Virus record (IMG/VR): IMGVR_UViG_3300010885_029452
Span: 1-28,888 of that record
Direction: 5' to 3' (one strand)
From: a virus
Length of the DNA stretch: 28,888 nt
A program made the position numbers and the translations under genes. Shown in pieces: positions 19,901 to 26,001 of the stretch (position 1 is the stretch's first letter; each line of letters begins with the position of its first letter). The notes beneath the pieces were generated by a model. It did not search any database. It saw nothing but the letters and a program-made list of their open reading frames with translations, and was not told the origin of the DNA.

Positions 19901-22052
19901 TGCGTACATTGGAATCAAGATCAGCAGCAAATATTACCCGGCTTCCGTTGATGAATGTGTAGCCATCAATACCGTAACCACGCTGCCCGTTTATATTGCT
20001 AAGAGCATCAGTTTCGTTAAAGTCAATGACATTGACTGGTTGCTTGCCTTGTGTTCCAAAATTATAAAGGTCGATGTTGGCCCGAAATTCAATAACAGGT
20101 CGTTTTGCACGTTTGCGATTGTCAATTGTCTGATCTTGATTATTATAGGTAGCTGTGGCTCTAATGACATCAATATGGAACCAGCGGTTACTACGTGCCC
20201 ACGCATTGAGGTCTCGGCTGGCACGATTGATGGTAATATAATCTGGTACAGCAGGTGCATTCAAACTGGAGTCGTAGGGTTCGCTGTCGTAGCTGGTGCT
20301 GTCGTATGGAACTGTTGCGCTGCGTGTATATGTTTCAGGAGTTACAAAATCACTCACTGGTAGTAGTTTTATACCGTTTCCTATGTTAACACCTGAAACT
20401 GGTGTGCTAGTTAGTGCTGCGCCTGCAGGAGCACCTGCACCTGTATTCAATATACTTTCTTCTACTGTTTTGTAAATGTACTGCTGAAAGGTAGTGGTAG
20501 AATGTATCGCTCCAGTCATTAACTGGCCTTGATATATGTGGGCAGCACCAAAATAAGCTTCACCATCTACGAATCCTATACGAACATCAACTCCAGGACC
20601 GGTACCAACACCCTCTACATAGTATTCTAAGTTTTGATAACGAGCAGGCTCAACCAGTCCGCGGAACTGCACTTTAAGTCCATTAGTAAACACCACTCCA
20701 TTGGGGCTGGTATAATTTTTAGCACCAATGATGTCGCCTAGATCAATGAATAACTCGTCGCCTGGATCTACCAGTCTGATGCGGCCATACAAGGCAGGAT
20801 TCTCACTGTCTTGATAAAACAGATCGTCAAGCACCGCAGTCAACAATGGAACTTGCTGGAAGTATCCTTCAGCATCTTTATACCATTGAGTGCTGGCGTA
20901 ATCTGTTCCAAAATTAATAACAAACTTGCTGAAGTTAGGAATCGTCTCAATGCTGGTCAACTGCATAAACGGATTGCCAGACAAGTCCTTAATGTATTGA
21001 ATCTGCCAAATACTGTAACGCAGTGTCTGGCTGTCAATGTTGGTGGTTTGATCAAATGTGGTTGTATCAAAACTGCCAAGACCGCTGACTACATTGCCAG
21101 CATTGGGCAAAGGATCAAACTGTGTGGTCACTTGCCATCCGCCTGATTCTGCATCAGCAGTGGTGTTGGTAAAGATTACAGTACGACCATTGAGGTTGGT
21201 GATACCATCAATTCCGGCTGGGTATTGAGCCAGAAACTCACTGACATATACATTGTTTAGTTGATTAAACTTTAAATCTGTCAACAAATCTACAGTGCCA
21301 ATATTGGTCAGTGTGTAATAAAAGTCTTGTGCTGTCTTAAGCGGAACGTTGAACGTGACTGTGCCTTGAGATTCGCCGTTGTTGACAACTCCCAGGACAT
21401 CTCTGCTGCTGATATTAGAAGCAGCAGGCATTGTTCCACTGATACCCGGTGCTGCTTGAATCCAGAAATTAAATCCAGGTTGATTAACAACAAAGTCGTA
21501 GTTGCCGCCGCGTATCAGAGTCAATGTAGGATTACCGCCGGCGAGATCGCTAAATGTATAAGCTGTTTCTCCGCGTGTGATATCCCATGAGTCTGTCAGC
21601 GCAATTGGTGTTCCAAAAACATCAACTGAATCTGGACCTTGCGGTAACCAATAATATTGACTGTAGTTTGTAAACTTATCTAGATCGCAGAACGGATCCC
21701 ACGTATAGTATTCGCTTTTGAACAAGGCATCTTGTCGTGTAGTATCAGCACCTCTGAGATTTAGTGCGTCAATAATGCCCGGATACGTAATAGCATCTGC
21801 TACTGTGTTTGTGTCAGGCTTTAAGAAAACAACACCAGGTTCAAGTTGATAATCGCTACGAGTTACAGTTGGTTCTGTAACATAGTTGTCAGCTGAATTT
21901 ACTCCAGGGCCGACTCTACGTCCTACATATCCTTGTGTGCGTTTAATAACAGCTTCTTGAGTCAGCTGATCAAGTGTGGCACTGAAGAATTGTTTGTTCG
22001 TTTGAGTACGAAATATTTCTGGTAGTAGGTCTACGGTGCGACGTGTAGCCAT
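7932..22052 (-). CDS. Giant 4706-aa virion structural protein (distal baseplate/tail fibre region)
   Basis: One uninterrupted frame of 14.1 kb directly follows the gp6-like gene with a TAATG junction and a GGGAG ribosome-binding site. The N-terminus (TVDLLPEIFRTQTNKQFFSA) and the LYSVIGNYDATSFRRSWVF region near 1430 are of the kind found in very large structural proteins of aquatic T4-like phages. Beta-sandwich modules with a V-Y-V-N-G, D-Y-T, A-P pattern recur at about 915, 1150, 2430-2545, 2625, 2790 and 4085-4675. Residues 2263-3030 form seven FG-GAP-like blades. A mixed region of about 3050-3700 has helical, charged segments (for example VNEELLVGELLIERNRALIL). The C-terminus ends QEQDTVAARFIQGE. 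It sits where T4 has gp7 and the later wedge and fibre genes and may replace several of them. Role as structural protein is likely; wedge versus long fibre is unresolved. Confidence 0.85.
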   Translation of the reverse strand: MATRRTVDLLPEIFRTQTNKQFFSATLDQLTQEAVIKRTQGYVGRRVGPGVNSADNYVTEPTVTRSDYQLEPGVVFLKPDTNTVADAITYPGIIDALNLRGADTTRQDALFKSEYYTWDPFCDLDKFTNYSQYYWLPQGPDSVDVFGTPIALTDSWDITRGETAYTFSDLAGGNPTLTLIRGGNYDFVVNQPGFNFWIQAAPGISGTMPAASNISSRDVLGVVNNGESQGTVTFNVPLKTAQDFYYTLTNIGTVDLLTDLKFNQLNNVYVSEFLAQYPAGIDGITNLNGRTVIFTNTTADAESGGWQVTTQFDPLPNAGNVVSGLGSFDTTTFDQTTNIDSQTLRYSIWQIQYIKDLSGNPFMQLTSIETIPNFSKFVINFGTDYASTQWYKDAEGYFQQVPLLTAVLDDLFYQDSENPALYGRIRLVDPGDELFIDLGDIIGAKNYTSPNGVVFTNGLKVQFRGLVEPARYQNLEYYVEGVGTGPGVDVRIGFVDGEAYFGAAHIYQGQLMTGAIHSTTTFQQYIYKTVEESILNTGAGAPAGAALTSTPVSGVNIGNGIKLLPVSDFVTPETYTRSATVPYDSTSYDSEPYDSSLNAPAVPDYITINRASRDLNAWARSNRWFHIDVIRATATYNNQDQTIDNRKRAKRPVIEFRANIDLYNFGTQGKQPVNVIDFNETDALSNINGQRGYGIDGYTFINGSRVIFAADLDSNVRNKIYEVQFIDPNNSGTLIIDLIECTDCTALINQTVVSLSGNTLQGKSFWFDGVNWLPAQEKLNVNQPPLFDVFDIDGISFGNLAVYPSTTFRGSQLFGYAAGSTDIIDEFLGFPLRYLNINNVGDIVFQNYLYTDTFIYVRNNASTELAISTGFVRQYIDRVTFGSLIGWQRAAAENRSRQVFSFVYDQSPLVLDIAVDTETVYVPIQLFVEGIFIDPSNYTYSVGTNSTTITLIDSVAIGAVIEAEVLSSQTSSVGFYQIPLNLENNPLNENSNTFTLGTIRTHYESIGQNLKTIQGPIVGANNSRDLGDIITYGDIIVQHSSPLALTGVFLREQQFELFNSLEFNSREYSKFKALLLDLTVNGDFENLTASQVLDTVLQEISLGRSEISPFYWSDMITAGETYTENTYTYSFVSTPTFDTVQTYDFTASNYLGLSVFLNGTLLTRGYDYDVVVDAPSLVITTALAVGDVIKIREYPTTYGNYVPNTPTKIGLYPAFRPAIYVDTTYIDPRVVIRGHDGSITLAFNDVRDQVLLEFEKRIFNNLKIVSKIPLISEDVIPGQFRTTDYTLTQVNDILSTDFLTWVGWNKLDYSTQNYIAGNEFTYNYSQSSNVLTTEPAQAGAWRGLYNYFYDTYTPDSTPWQMLGLTEEPDWWSAEYGDAPYTSGNTVLWDDLAAGLIKEPGNYRVDPRFVRPELLGVLPVDSEGQLVSPLYSVIGNYDATSFRRSWVFGDDGPVENTWRTSSAWPFAVMRLLALTKPAEFFSLLSDRDRYVFDAPLDQYLWDGRYRLDAKKLTPLYGNGTSKASYLNWIIDYNRQLGINSTTNLTLALNNIDIRLCWRMAAFGDKNYLKVYTERSTPSSLNTSLLLPDESYQLLLYKNQPFNEITYSSVIIQKVEAGYTVLGYSTRNPYFEILVSRPSGRYSTVVIGTDEVRVSLEHTTNVVKVPYGFTFTNIGGVCDFLVSYGKLLENQGLVFADRENGYVLDWLQMAQEFVYWTQQGWAVGTIINLNPAASSISVDQPLSVVDSIKTYSPEDIILNQNRQPLSTGNMVIERLNNLFKITTLTSDTINFVNLKFTAYEHIMVLDNRSIFADLIYQPATGARQNRILIAGNLSGAWNGTVNAPGFVLNQDNILQWQSDTKYAKGEIVLFKNEYWSASTIIQPTREFNYNLWIKSDYGAIQKGLLPNAANASDQLATAYSVFDANLESEVDLFSYGLIGFRPREYMQALNLDDVSQVNLYQQFLGTKGTIRAAELFSLADLGKEVAQYDIYEYWAILRSQYGATANRSYFELRLNEALLVSNPSLIQVVLPQQESAADQTVLLENVWKSSTVLNSPDILPTTTVPSSADVALPTAGYVNLNDVDLTLFDFDAGFGSLVSADIGQATTIWVAKINSYEWNVYRAELISGDITSVADNLDGRALVQFSKPHGLSVGDVLVIKYFDPGINGVYRVRVVTDITSLLIDYVFTGFQTVVTGTGIGFTLQTARVAQAADVVDLPYALQLTAGARVWVDNNGDGLWEVIEKTDPFGLPTELAPETQYENTRFGASVAQGLSNLSALIGAPGYNPTALSDAPGAVYTYVKTPDNVYEQNSILQLGTTDAAGYGNASDIGDQSWAIVGASASSADRGYAAVIYRGPGSNVFEQAQLLAIAPGDAVTATDRFGHSVTMSQDERWIYVGAPGGNIVYAYGRVDYQPQSTRLIAGASQNSFLYSDKIVIAADEQLAVAVGDQIQTFDIDYTVSDNYVVFPVPPTEGSLITITRRAASSFVGDGTTTIFSLYNIYSAVNEYAVAVYIDSAIQRPVIDYTIDGSQNLIFDATPDNDALISVKAQTYYTLVDTLTVPGLSSTEQFGFSVSTTTDGRQVTIGTPTVAVDGVADAGTVYVFDRSIQNFQVTDASVVAYTTVESPTAPVSVLLNGQFLTNTDGNIGGTFSVAGSTVTLVDTTISVGDIVTVETNNFVLIQTVISATPGNSDQFGYSVDQCVNDCSMYIGAPFADSELLQSGFVEFDINQARVYGTITSTVANPVLTVGNTLRIRNFFVALTGTTVEDLVSDINAANVPNMQAAATTDVELLGDGTSTVFDVGSVYSAAASYTTLVLIDDVVQTAGVNYVYSNTNETVTFTTAPTYGSVITVVSGRMVLSVKNFAASTPYNRMQVLPGTGTAFADVGFDIYVHQQKILSPLPQSYANFGKKVFISDDTTSLLISAPNGAVIEFVTFDDQTTTFDAKTTVFTDGIAQSGVVYLYDRLPSASPSVSNPAQFVFGQQIFDNSMASLDEFGAGIDYTTGTLLIGAPGNDQGDSTSEYGRAVWFRNDNQLPAWQVTRVQQPVVDINLLNTVYMYDRVTNKPKQYFDYFDPLQGRLLGVVAQNINYIGAIDPAAYNVGELNNYGSSWAQNHVGEIWWNTGNARFIDVNQDDVVYASRRWGQLFTGSSVDVYQWVSSTVAPVDYTGPGTPLNSRNYVISSSLNQQGIFSTEYYFWVSGINTVNTAAKKTLSIETIRNYIESPRSSGISYIAPLNASTVAIYNGLEYISAQDTILHVEYDQTINDAAVHIEYQLIVQDRADGFLSPQLYNKLQDSFCGVDITGASVPDPTAPVSERYGVASRPRQSMFVNRFLALKNYLTRVNTVLLQLPIAEARVFNLLNSSEPEPSSYSGAWNKRVANYEELTYQDLAAVNVGYLYLVASDVTNNGLWTIYQVANGVLPGEKVLLLVRVQNYDTRLYWSYIDWYQPGYNSATRIIVEVANYSALDTITVPQGSSVKITANAQGKWEIYQLTDATVPTWTRVGLQDGTIEFSATLWDYSLGRFGFDTEVFDAQYYDQEPVIETRKIIQAVNEELLVGELLIERNRALILMFNYIMTEEQAPTWLAKTSLIDVNHTIRELVPFQSYRKDNQDFVLNYIQEVKPYHVQIREFNLIYDGFDQYSGTVNDFDLPAYWDAAENLYISPVLDNAIPPVLSTTSSVPSSSEVWQTLPWNQWYQNYLLTVESVTVADGGAGYQVPPDVLLNGEPTTALVSRVSSAGVVVAVDVVGTLDNFATTPTITILGGLPEAVVWVGSIQVFSGTVFQTPSGLVYNVTVGGFLNAVPPTATVSPVTDGTATLTYLGRRARAVAVMGNGLVRDIVTTIKYDRYQYQTTIVDWEPDVGYDNGTQVRYINRVWAANSDDSTAVLSSTFDPDQWTIVPAGDLSGVDRTMGYYTPEVNEPGLDLALLITGVDYPGVQVSAPDFNQNTGFDVGNFDINPFDNLAYGPEGRPTYDPAILDAVYASEFTDPFLGTLPAPAYNGAPPTTGPNPIIVDGGAFVDTYSSHAPEELVPGAMFDTLDMRVFTTPGSDWDVNGHGFPVSSRRYVYAAATENYNWAGLLTYPTVVQVYNLTTGVQLTPDVDFELDWPDQTAAVSGGAQEGDTLVITAYSLGGGNQLYVNSVNGTDIESNTLILPVEYSLVEQMVIFVNGELITNYTFADYDTYNIQVTFSSAYTSADQLVITAMGTTTGGYSWSIPVTQYFVADGVNFAYTLTNSLEGTNPANVIVEKNGIRARPAEGVEYIDDGSSLQYYLPTRGGYSQALISDNDVSVYVNNVPLVLGIGFVVDPYDGSTDRTVTLTASPPAGATILISVRTAAQYYISGNTLIWKTTGSLVPIAGDMVSVTTFNDTSEQNILTQVFQGPSTEGVLISQGYDDTDYDVGTVNNAPGAFDYSAGSVIQTNKFDTGRPIADSDRIEVTLDGFFLFEGIGYTAEGSIVTISGPVINAAQVVGITSYTASVIPGAIVFRIFQDMRGLQSTYRITPSTTTELVTNLSATADVISVRDASALSEPNLPQGIFGLITINGERIAYRSRDTANNTVSGLRRGTAGTGAADHAAGAAVYDIGSGNRLPAAYQNYVVSDSFLADGVETTFTAEDISVATLDSTEQDEAVEVYVGGIRQTGGYVIQAADPVIIVFATAPSENYQVTVLVKRGLSWYAPGDGTASNGIALQEQDTVAARFIQGE
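8030..9800 (-). repeat. C-terminal tandem beta-sandwich modules of the giant protein
   Basis: Within residues of about 4085-4675 at least five modules share a pattern of a strand with (V/I)x(V/L)NG or similar, a DY or GY turn, a hydrophobic strand, an AP or equivalent loop and a closing ITV-like strand. Examples are MVIFVNGELITNYTF, VSVYVNNVPLVLGIGF, IEVTLDGFFLFEGIGY and VEVYVGGIRQTGGYVI. This resembles N-terminal modules of T7-type tail fibres. The repeats are diverged in protein and are not obvious at the DNA level. Confidence 0.65.
12965..15266 (-). repeat. Seven FG-GAP-like blades in the giant protein (beta-propeller)
   Basis: Motifs of the form FGxSV followed by (I/V)GAP begin at residues of about 2263 (FGASV, LIGAPG), 2320 (degenerate GYGNAS, IVGASA), 2380 (FGHSV, YVGAPG), 2568 (FGFSV, TIGTP), 2693 (FGYSV, YIGAPF), 2907 (FGKKV, LISAPN) and 2995 (FGAGI, LIGAPG), several followed by a VY or VW strand and an aromatic. 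Seven copies is the number needed for an integrin-alpha-like propeller. The first three are 57-60 residues apart; later ones are separated by inserted beta-sandwich modules. Confidence 0.75.
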
Positions 22053-25000
22053 TAGTAACTACTCCCTGTTGGCGTGCCTTGACTGATAGATGTTGGGTAT
22101 AGTCCAGACACAGTGGTTTGACTGCGAATGTTGCTTTGTGTAAGAGCATCAATGACTTCAACGTCGGCAACTGTGGCAGCACTGACAAAAATTTCATTGG
22201 CTGCGGAACGTATTTCGTACAGGTCACCAAAACTCTTGAGAGGATTCAGTGGTACCAGTACCACCGAACTCACAATTGATCCTAGCTGTGTATGCAGGTA
22301 CGCTGACAATTCGCTGAAGAAGAAATTATCACCAAAATCCCACTTGTCTATGGTAAAGTATTCATTCACATTGGCAATCACTCGACTCTTGATTTCGCTT
22401 ACACTTGCTGTGGTATTGGCAGCACGGACTACCTTGATTGTGGCTCGGAGTTCTGGTGTTGCTTTAACCCCAAACAGAGGTTTAAATACCACAGAGTTCA
22501 GAATCATATTGTCAGATATCATCTTGTAATCGTTAAGCTCAGAATAAGCCACACTAAGATCATTAATGGTAGGTGCAGTAGGTTCTTGAACAGAGCCAGT
22601 TGTATCTTTGATATAATTTTGATAAGCAGTATAGTATTCTTGATTGACCAGATAAACATCAATAATGTTGGTGATACCCGGATCAATCACATTGGTTAAT
22701 CCGCTGTTGTGACGATATTGAAAGTATAGATCCTGGCGACCAACTCTGACTGTAAAATCAGCTCTGGGTAATATAGTGCGTTGTATGACACCGTTGATAT
22801 TGTCAATCACCAGCTCGTAAAAGAGGCCGCTGGTGTAAGCGTAGAAAATTTGTCCGTTAATGTATTGACTTTTTACCAATTCAATAGCATCTTTGGTAGC
22901 ATACGTTGAATTAACTATGCCGGCTGCAACTGGAAGATAATTTTCAGTGTTGTTGGCATCTGTTGTTAGTTGCAGGAATACCAGCTTGGAATTGGGATTA
23001 ACTGATGGTGCTACAATTTCGTCGAAGAAGTCTGGGTTATCAGCAACGCCGTCGGAATCACTGTCCCTATAACTAACTACAACTTGAAAATCGTTTACAT
23101 ATCCGTCGCTTTGAACCGGCTGAGCAATGATTTCCATTGAGATGTCGCCACTCAGCGGCGAGTTTGAATCTGGTTTAGAGTTGGTTTTAAGTACACGAAC
23201 AAAATCTTTTATTACTTTACCAGTTTTACTGTCGTATATTTTTTCGCTGGTATCAAAGAAAAATCTAGTTTCAATAATGCTGGCAAAGATATAGTCTAAT
23301 CCGCGTGTTGTTACAGAGTATGATTGACCATTACTTACAAACTGTGCCAACCAGCTGGCGTCAAGCGCAATGCCTTGTGTATTTTGTGCATACTGTAGGC
23401 TAAAGGCAGAGTCTTCAGCAAGATTAGTGCTGGTAATAATGTACCATGTCGCGGTCAGATTATTGTAACCTAGACCAAAATTTCTAAATAATTCAATCTG
23501 TTGCAACATACTTTGTTCGACACTGGCCGGAATATCATCTATAAATTTTGGAATTACTTGTTGTGTTAAAGCACCAGTAGGCACAAATACATTAAGTGCG
23601 ACAGGACCAGACCCATCAGGTAAATTGCCCAAGCCCGATGCAGTACCTTCAAGTACTACTGCGCTTACAGTGGCCCATATTTCTAATTTTTCATCTGCCC
23701 GTATCGGGACGCCAGCAACCAAGCGGTTATTGGCATCAAAGAAATAACCAGCAGGAGGAATAAATTTCACCAAAGAGCCTTGCGTAATATACTTGGCGTT
23801 GTTACTGGCATATCCTCCAATGTTTTGCGGCGTTAGATTGCTGGTATTGTAAAAATAGCCGGTGGTTTCATTTACCACTGTTGTGCTTTGGTTCCATGCT
23901 AGATTTAACACCAACAAGTTAGGGCGTAAAAAGTTAGCATAATAAAACTGCAACAAGCTTCTTGAACTCAGTAATGGTTCAATTGAATTTGTAATGACAT
24001 CTACAATGTCGTTACGGTTAATCCAATCAAATTCAAAACTATTCAACGGGTTTTCTTTGTACAACATACCGTCGCCGGCAAAAATATTTGTACTTGAATA
24101 CTTTCCAGTCACGTCTGTCAGGTCAATGTATCGTGTAGTACCAGTGGCGCTACGTGCCACTGCCTTGCTTTTTACAATACTGTTATAACGGGTAAACGGA
24201 AAGTTATTGTAATCTTCACCGTTGACCATACGATTCTGTGTATAATAACGAGCAGGCGCACGTTGCTTAATTTCTTGAATTGTTTCGCGCGGTTGAGCAT
24301 TGCTAACAGGGTTAGTAATACCACAGTTAAATGTCAATACTTCGTTGCGACCGTATCTGCTGACATAGGTAACCTGCAACACAACACTTTGCATTTCTTC
24401 TGGATTGATAATATACTGCAATCCGTTTGAAGCACGAACATAGGTACGAAAAAATCCCACAGGCACTTCCGAGAATACACCGTCACCAAACGTCAGAGTG
24501 ATCTGATCATTTACACGGCTTGTGATACTGTAAATTTTTCTTTGATTCGGCGCCAACTGTTCGATTGCTGCCGCGTAAATACTTTCGGCATACGCCCACT
24601 CACTGGCCACTGTTCCGACATCGTCTAGTTGATATAGCCAATAATCTTCGTTGTTGATTCCTTCAATGTTGATTTCAACTGTGCGATTGGTAATTGCTTC
24701 GGCCAAATTAAAGTCTTGGTTCTGTAATACTCCCTGCTTGAACAAAAAGAAGAAGCCAGTATTGTTGGATCCAAACCCCAATTGATCGTTACGGTATAAG
24801 ATATTGAATTCGCCGTTGGGCTGCGGTGCTGGTTCGTACACATAGTTTTTGCCTTGTGTTGACGAACTCACTGCTTCAAATGGCATGTTTATTCCGTCGA
24901 CATTAGAAGTGTAGGGTATAACTGGTAAAAATCCAGCGGCAAAATTTATAGTATACTCTGCGGTCTCAACACCCAATATTGTTTGTTTGCTGGCAGGGCG

Positions 25001-25513
25001 TCCAAATTTTTGACTGTCAACAAATGCTGCATTCATTACATAGGTAAATTGCTCAAGCCAATTAGCGTTGGTGGGATCATTCCAGTTGATGGTGACATTT
25101 GATAAGTTGACACCGTTGAAGTCTGTAATACTTTCTGTGGTTTGTACAGAAAACACTTTCAAGAAACTTTGTGCTGCCTGATTACGCTTGGGAGTGTAGC
25201 TGACTAAATCGGCTAACCTAACTACCGAGTCTCGGCGTTCTGCTGTGTCTAGAAAATTCTCTCGTGCATTTAAATCATTACGGAAGGCCAAGGCTTGACC
25301 CATAAATGCCATGACATCAAGAATTGCTATGAATTCCGATGACTCAATATAGTCGTTGAAAGTTTCTGGATAATATAAACGCAGATAGTCTACAAAACTC
25401 TTACGTAGAGTCTCAAAGTCGTAGCTTTGGAAGTCGGCTTCTCTGTAGGTCTGGTACAGACGCTTCCAATCTTCTACTCCAAATATTGCTGTTTGTCGCG
25501 CAGTCTTAGCCAT
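22052..25513 (-). CDS. 6: Baseplate wedge protein, T4 gp6-like, 1153 aa
   Basis: The N-terminal 120 residues are characteristic of gp6/gpJ-type wedge proteins: a helical start (FETLRKSFVDYLRLYYPETF), NDYIESSEFIAILDVMAFMG, then RNDLNARENFLDTAERRDSV and VVRLADLVSYTPK, which set the protein's dimerising core. Further on, QEIKQRAPARYYTQNRMVNG and EDYNNFPF match the conserved domain of baseplate J-like proteins. T4 gp6 holds the inner baseplate ring together with gp7, gp25 and gp53; this copy is much longer than the 660 residues of T4 gp6, mainly through beta-rich insertions in the middle. The ATG at 25513 has GAGAT as ribosome-binding sequence and a TAATAAATA late-promoter-like box about 19 bases further upstream. 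Its stop overlaps the start of the giant gene. Identification is confident; the symbol follows T4 naming. Confidence 0.93.
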   Translation of the reverse strand: MAKTARQTAIFGVEDWKRLYQTYREADFQSYDFETLRKSFVDYLRLYYPETFNDYIESSEFIAILDVMAFMGQALAFRNDLNARENFLDTAERRDSVVRLADLVSYTPKRNQAAQSFLKVFSVQTTESITDFNGVNLSNVTINWNDPTNANWLEQFTYVMNAAFVDSQKFGRPASKQTILGVETAEYTINFAAGFLPVIPYTSNVDGINMPFEAVSSSTQGKNYVYEPAPQPNGEFNILYRNDQLGFGSNNTGFFFLFKQGVLQNQDFNLAEAITNRTVEINIEGINNEDYWLYQLDDVGTVASEWAYAESIYAAAIEQLAPNQRKIYSITSRVNDQITLTFGDGVFSEVPVGFFRTYVRASNGLQYIINPEEMQSVVLQVTYVSRYGRNEVLTFNCGITNPVSNAQPRETIQEIKQRAPARYYTQNRMVNGEDYNNFPFTRYNSIVKSKAVARSATGTTRYIDLTDVTGKYSSTNIFAGDGMLYKENPLNSFEFDWINRNDIVDVITNSIEPLLSSRSLLQFYYANFLRPNLLVLNLAWNQSTTVVNETTGYFYNTSNLTPQNIGGYASNNAKYITQGSLVKFIPPAGYFFDANNRLVAGVPIRADEKLEIWATVSAVVLEGTASGLGNLPDGSGPVALNVFVPTGALTQQVIPKFIDDIPASVEQSMLQQIELFRNFGLGYNNLTATWYIITSTNLAEDSAFSLQYAQNTQGIALDASWLAQFVSNGQSYSVTTRGLDYIFASIIETRFFFDTSEKIYDSKTGKVIKDFVRVLKTNSKPDSNSPLSGDISMEIIAQPVQSDGYVNDFQVVVSYRDSDSDGVADNPDFFDEIVAPSVNPNSKLVFLQLTTDANNTENYLPVAAGIVNSTYATKDAIELVKSQYINGQIFYAYTSGLFYELVIDNINGVIQRTILPRADFTVRVGRQDLYFQYRHNSGLTNVIDPGITNIIDVYLVNQEYYTAYQNYIKDTTGSVQEPTAPTINDLSVAYSELNDYKMISDNMILNSVVFKPLFGVKATPELRATIKVVRAANTTASVSEIKSRVIANVNEYFTIDKWDFGDNFFFSELSAYLHTQLGSIVSSVVLVPLNPLKSFGDLYEIRSAANEIFVSAATVADVEVIDALTQSNIRSQTTVSGLYPTSISQGTPTGSSY

Positions 25514-25529
25514 GTTATCTCGTTAGTAG

Positions 25530-25541
25530 AGTATTTATTAC
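25530..25541 (-). promoter_or_regulatory. Candidate T4-type late promoter before the gp6-like gene
   Basis: The minus strand reads TAATAAATAC at 25540-25531, matching the T4 late box TATAAATA at 7 of 8 positions when aligned as AATAAATA. It lies in the 47-base gap between the gp25-like and gp6-like genes, 19 bases before the ATG. The same TAAATAC core is found upstream of the tail-fibre gene. Confidence 0.45.
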
Positions 25542-25560
25542 AGTTAAAAACGACGTAGTT

Positions 25561-25935
25561 TTAGATAAAACTGGCTCTGCGAGATTCTTGATCGAGAAAT
25601 AGAGACAACAGTTGTGCTTCTGAACTGTTTACTGTTCTGATGAACAGCTCTATTAGAATGCCATTTTCTTGTGGATATATCTGTGCATCTTGCAACGAAA
25701 CTCTTGGATCGCCACCGGCAACCCGTTGCAATTCAGCCAACATGGATTCAGTGGTATCAGTTGCTTGATTTTCAAACACATAACTCCATATTATTGTCCC
25801 GTACTCAGGACGGCCTGGTACCTCTCCCTTTTGAATGTTAAAGGCATTGGCCAAATCACGTTTGATCAACTCAAAGTCAACCAAGGTAAATTTTTTATAC
25901 TGATTAATAGTATTAAATCCAACAAATGTAGTCAT
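25561..25935 (-). CDS. 25: Baseplate wedge/sheath initiator, T4 gp25-like, 124 aa
   Basis: Length (T4 gp25 is 132 residues) and sequence fit the GPW/gp25 family. After a helical segment (FELIKRDLANAFNIQKGEVP) comes GRPEYGTIIWSYVFEN, which holds the family's conserved E-x-PxR-P-E-Y-G turn, then a helix with LAELQRVAGGDPRVSLQDAQ and closing beta strands. In T4 gp25 joins the gp6/gp7/gp53 wedge and starts sheath polymerisation; the fold resembles a sheath-subunit fragment and type VI secretion TssE. The gene lies between the gp5-like and gp6-like genes, the expected late order. The ATG at 25935 is preceded at some distance by AGGA. It has its own 48-base leader, which contains one arm of a stem-loop. 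Confidence 0.93.
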   Translation of the reverse strand: MTTFVGFNTINQYKKFTLVDFELIKRDLANAFNIQKGEVPGRPEYGTIIWSYVFENQATDTTESMLAELQRVAGGDPRVSLQDAQIYPQENGILIELFIRTVNSSEAQLLSLFLDQESRRASFI

Positions 25936-25965
25936 AACAATACTTATCCTGAGTTAGTAGTTGTG

Positions 25966-26001
25966 CTTGCTGCAAAAAATCTCTTACTTCTTTGCAGCAA
26001 G
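25966..26001 (-). other. 11-bp stem-loop spanning the gp5-like stop codon
   Basis: CTTGCTGCAAA (25966-25976) and TTTGCAGCAAG (25991-26001) form a perfect 11-bp inverted repeat with a 14-base loop that contains the gp5-like stop codon at 25984-25986. On the minus strand it is not followed by a T run, so it is not a standard intrinsic terminator. It could act as an RNA processing or stability element, or affect translation termination. A chance origin from the Ala-Lys-rich tail is partly possible, since one arm encodes the sequence KLAAK. Confidence 0.6.

Noticed and set aside
25514-25560. Possible terminator between the gp25-like and gp6-like genes
   Set aside because: AAAAC and GTTTT could pair around a 6-base loop and are followed by T residues, but a 5-bp AT-rich stem is too weak to call.
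25966-26001. Reading the stem-loop after the gp5-like gene as an intrinsic terminator
   Set aside because: There is no T run after the stem on the minus strand, and the downstream gp25-like and gp6-like genes are expected to be co-expressed. It is reported as a stem-loop only.
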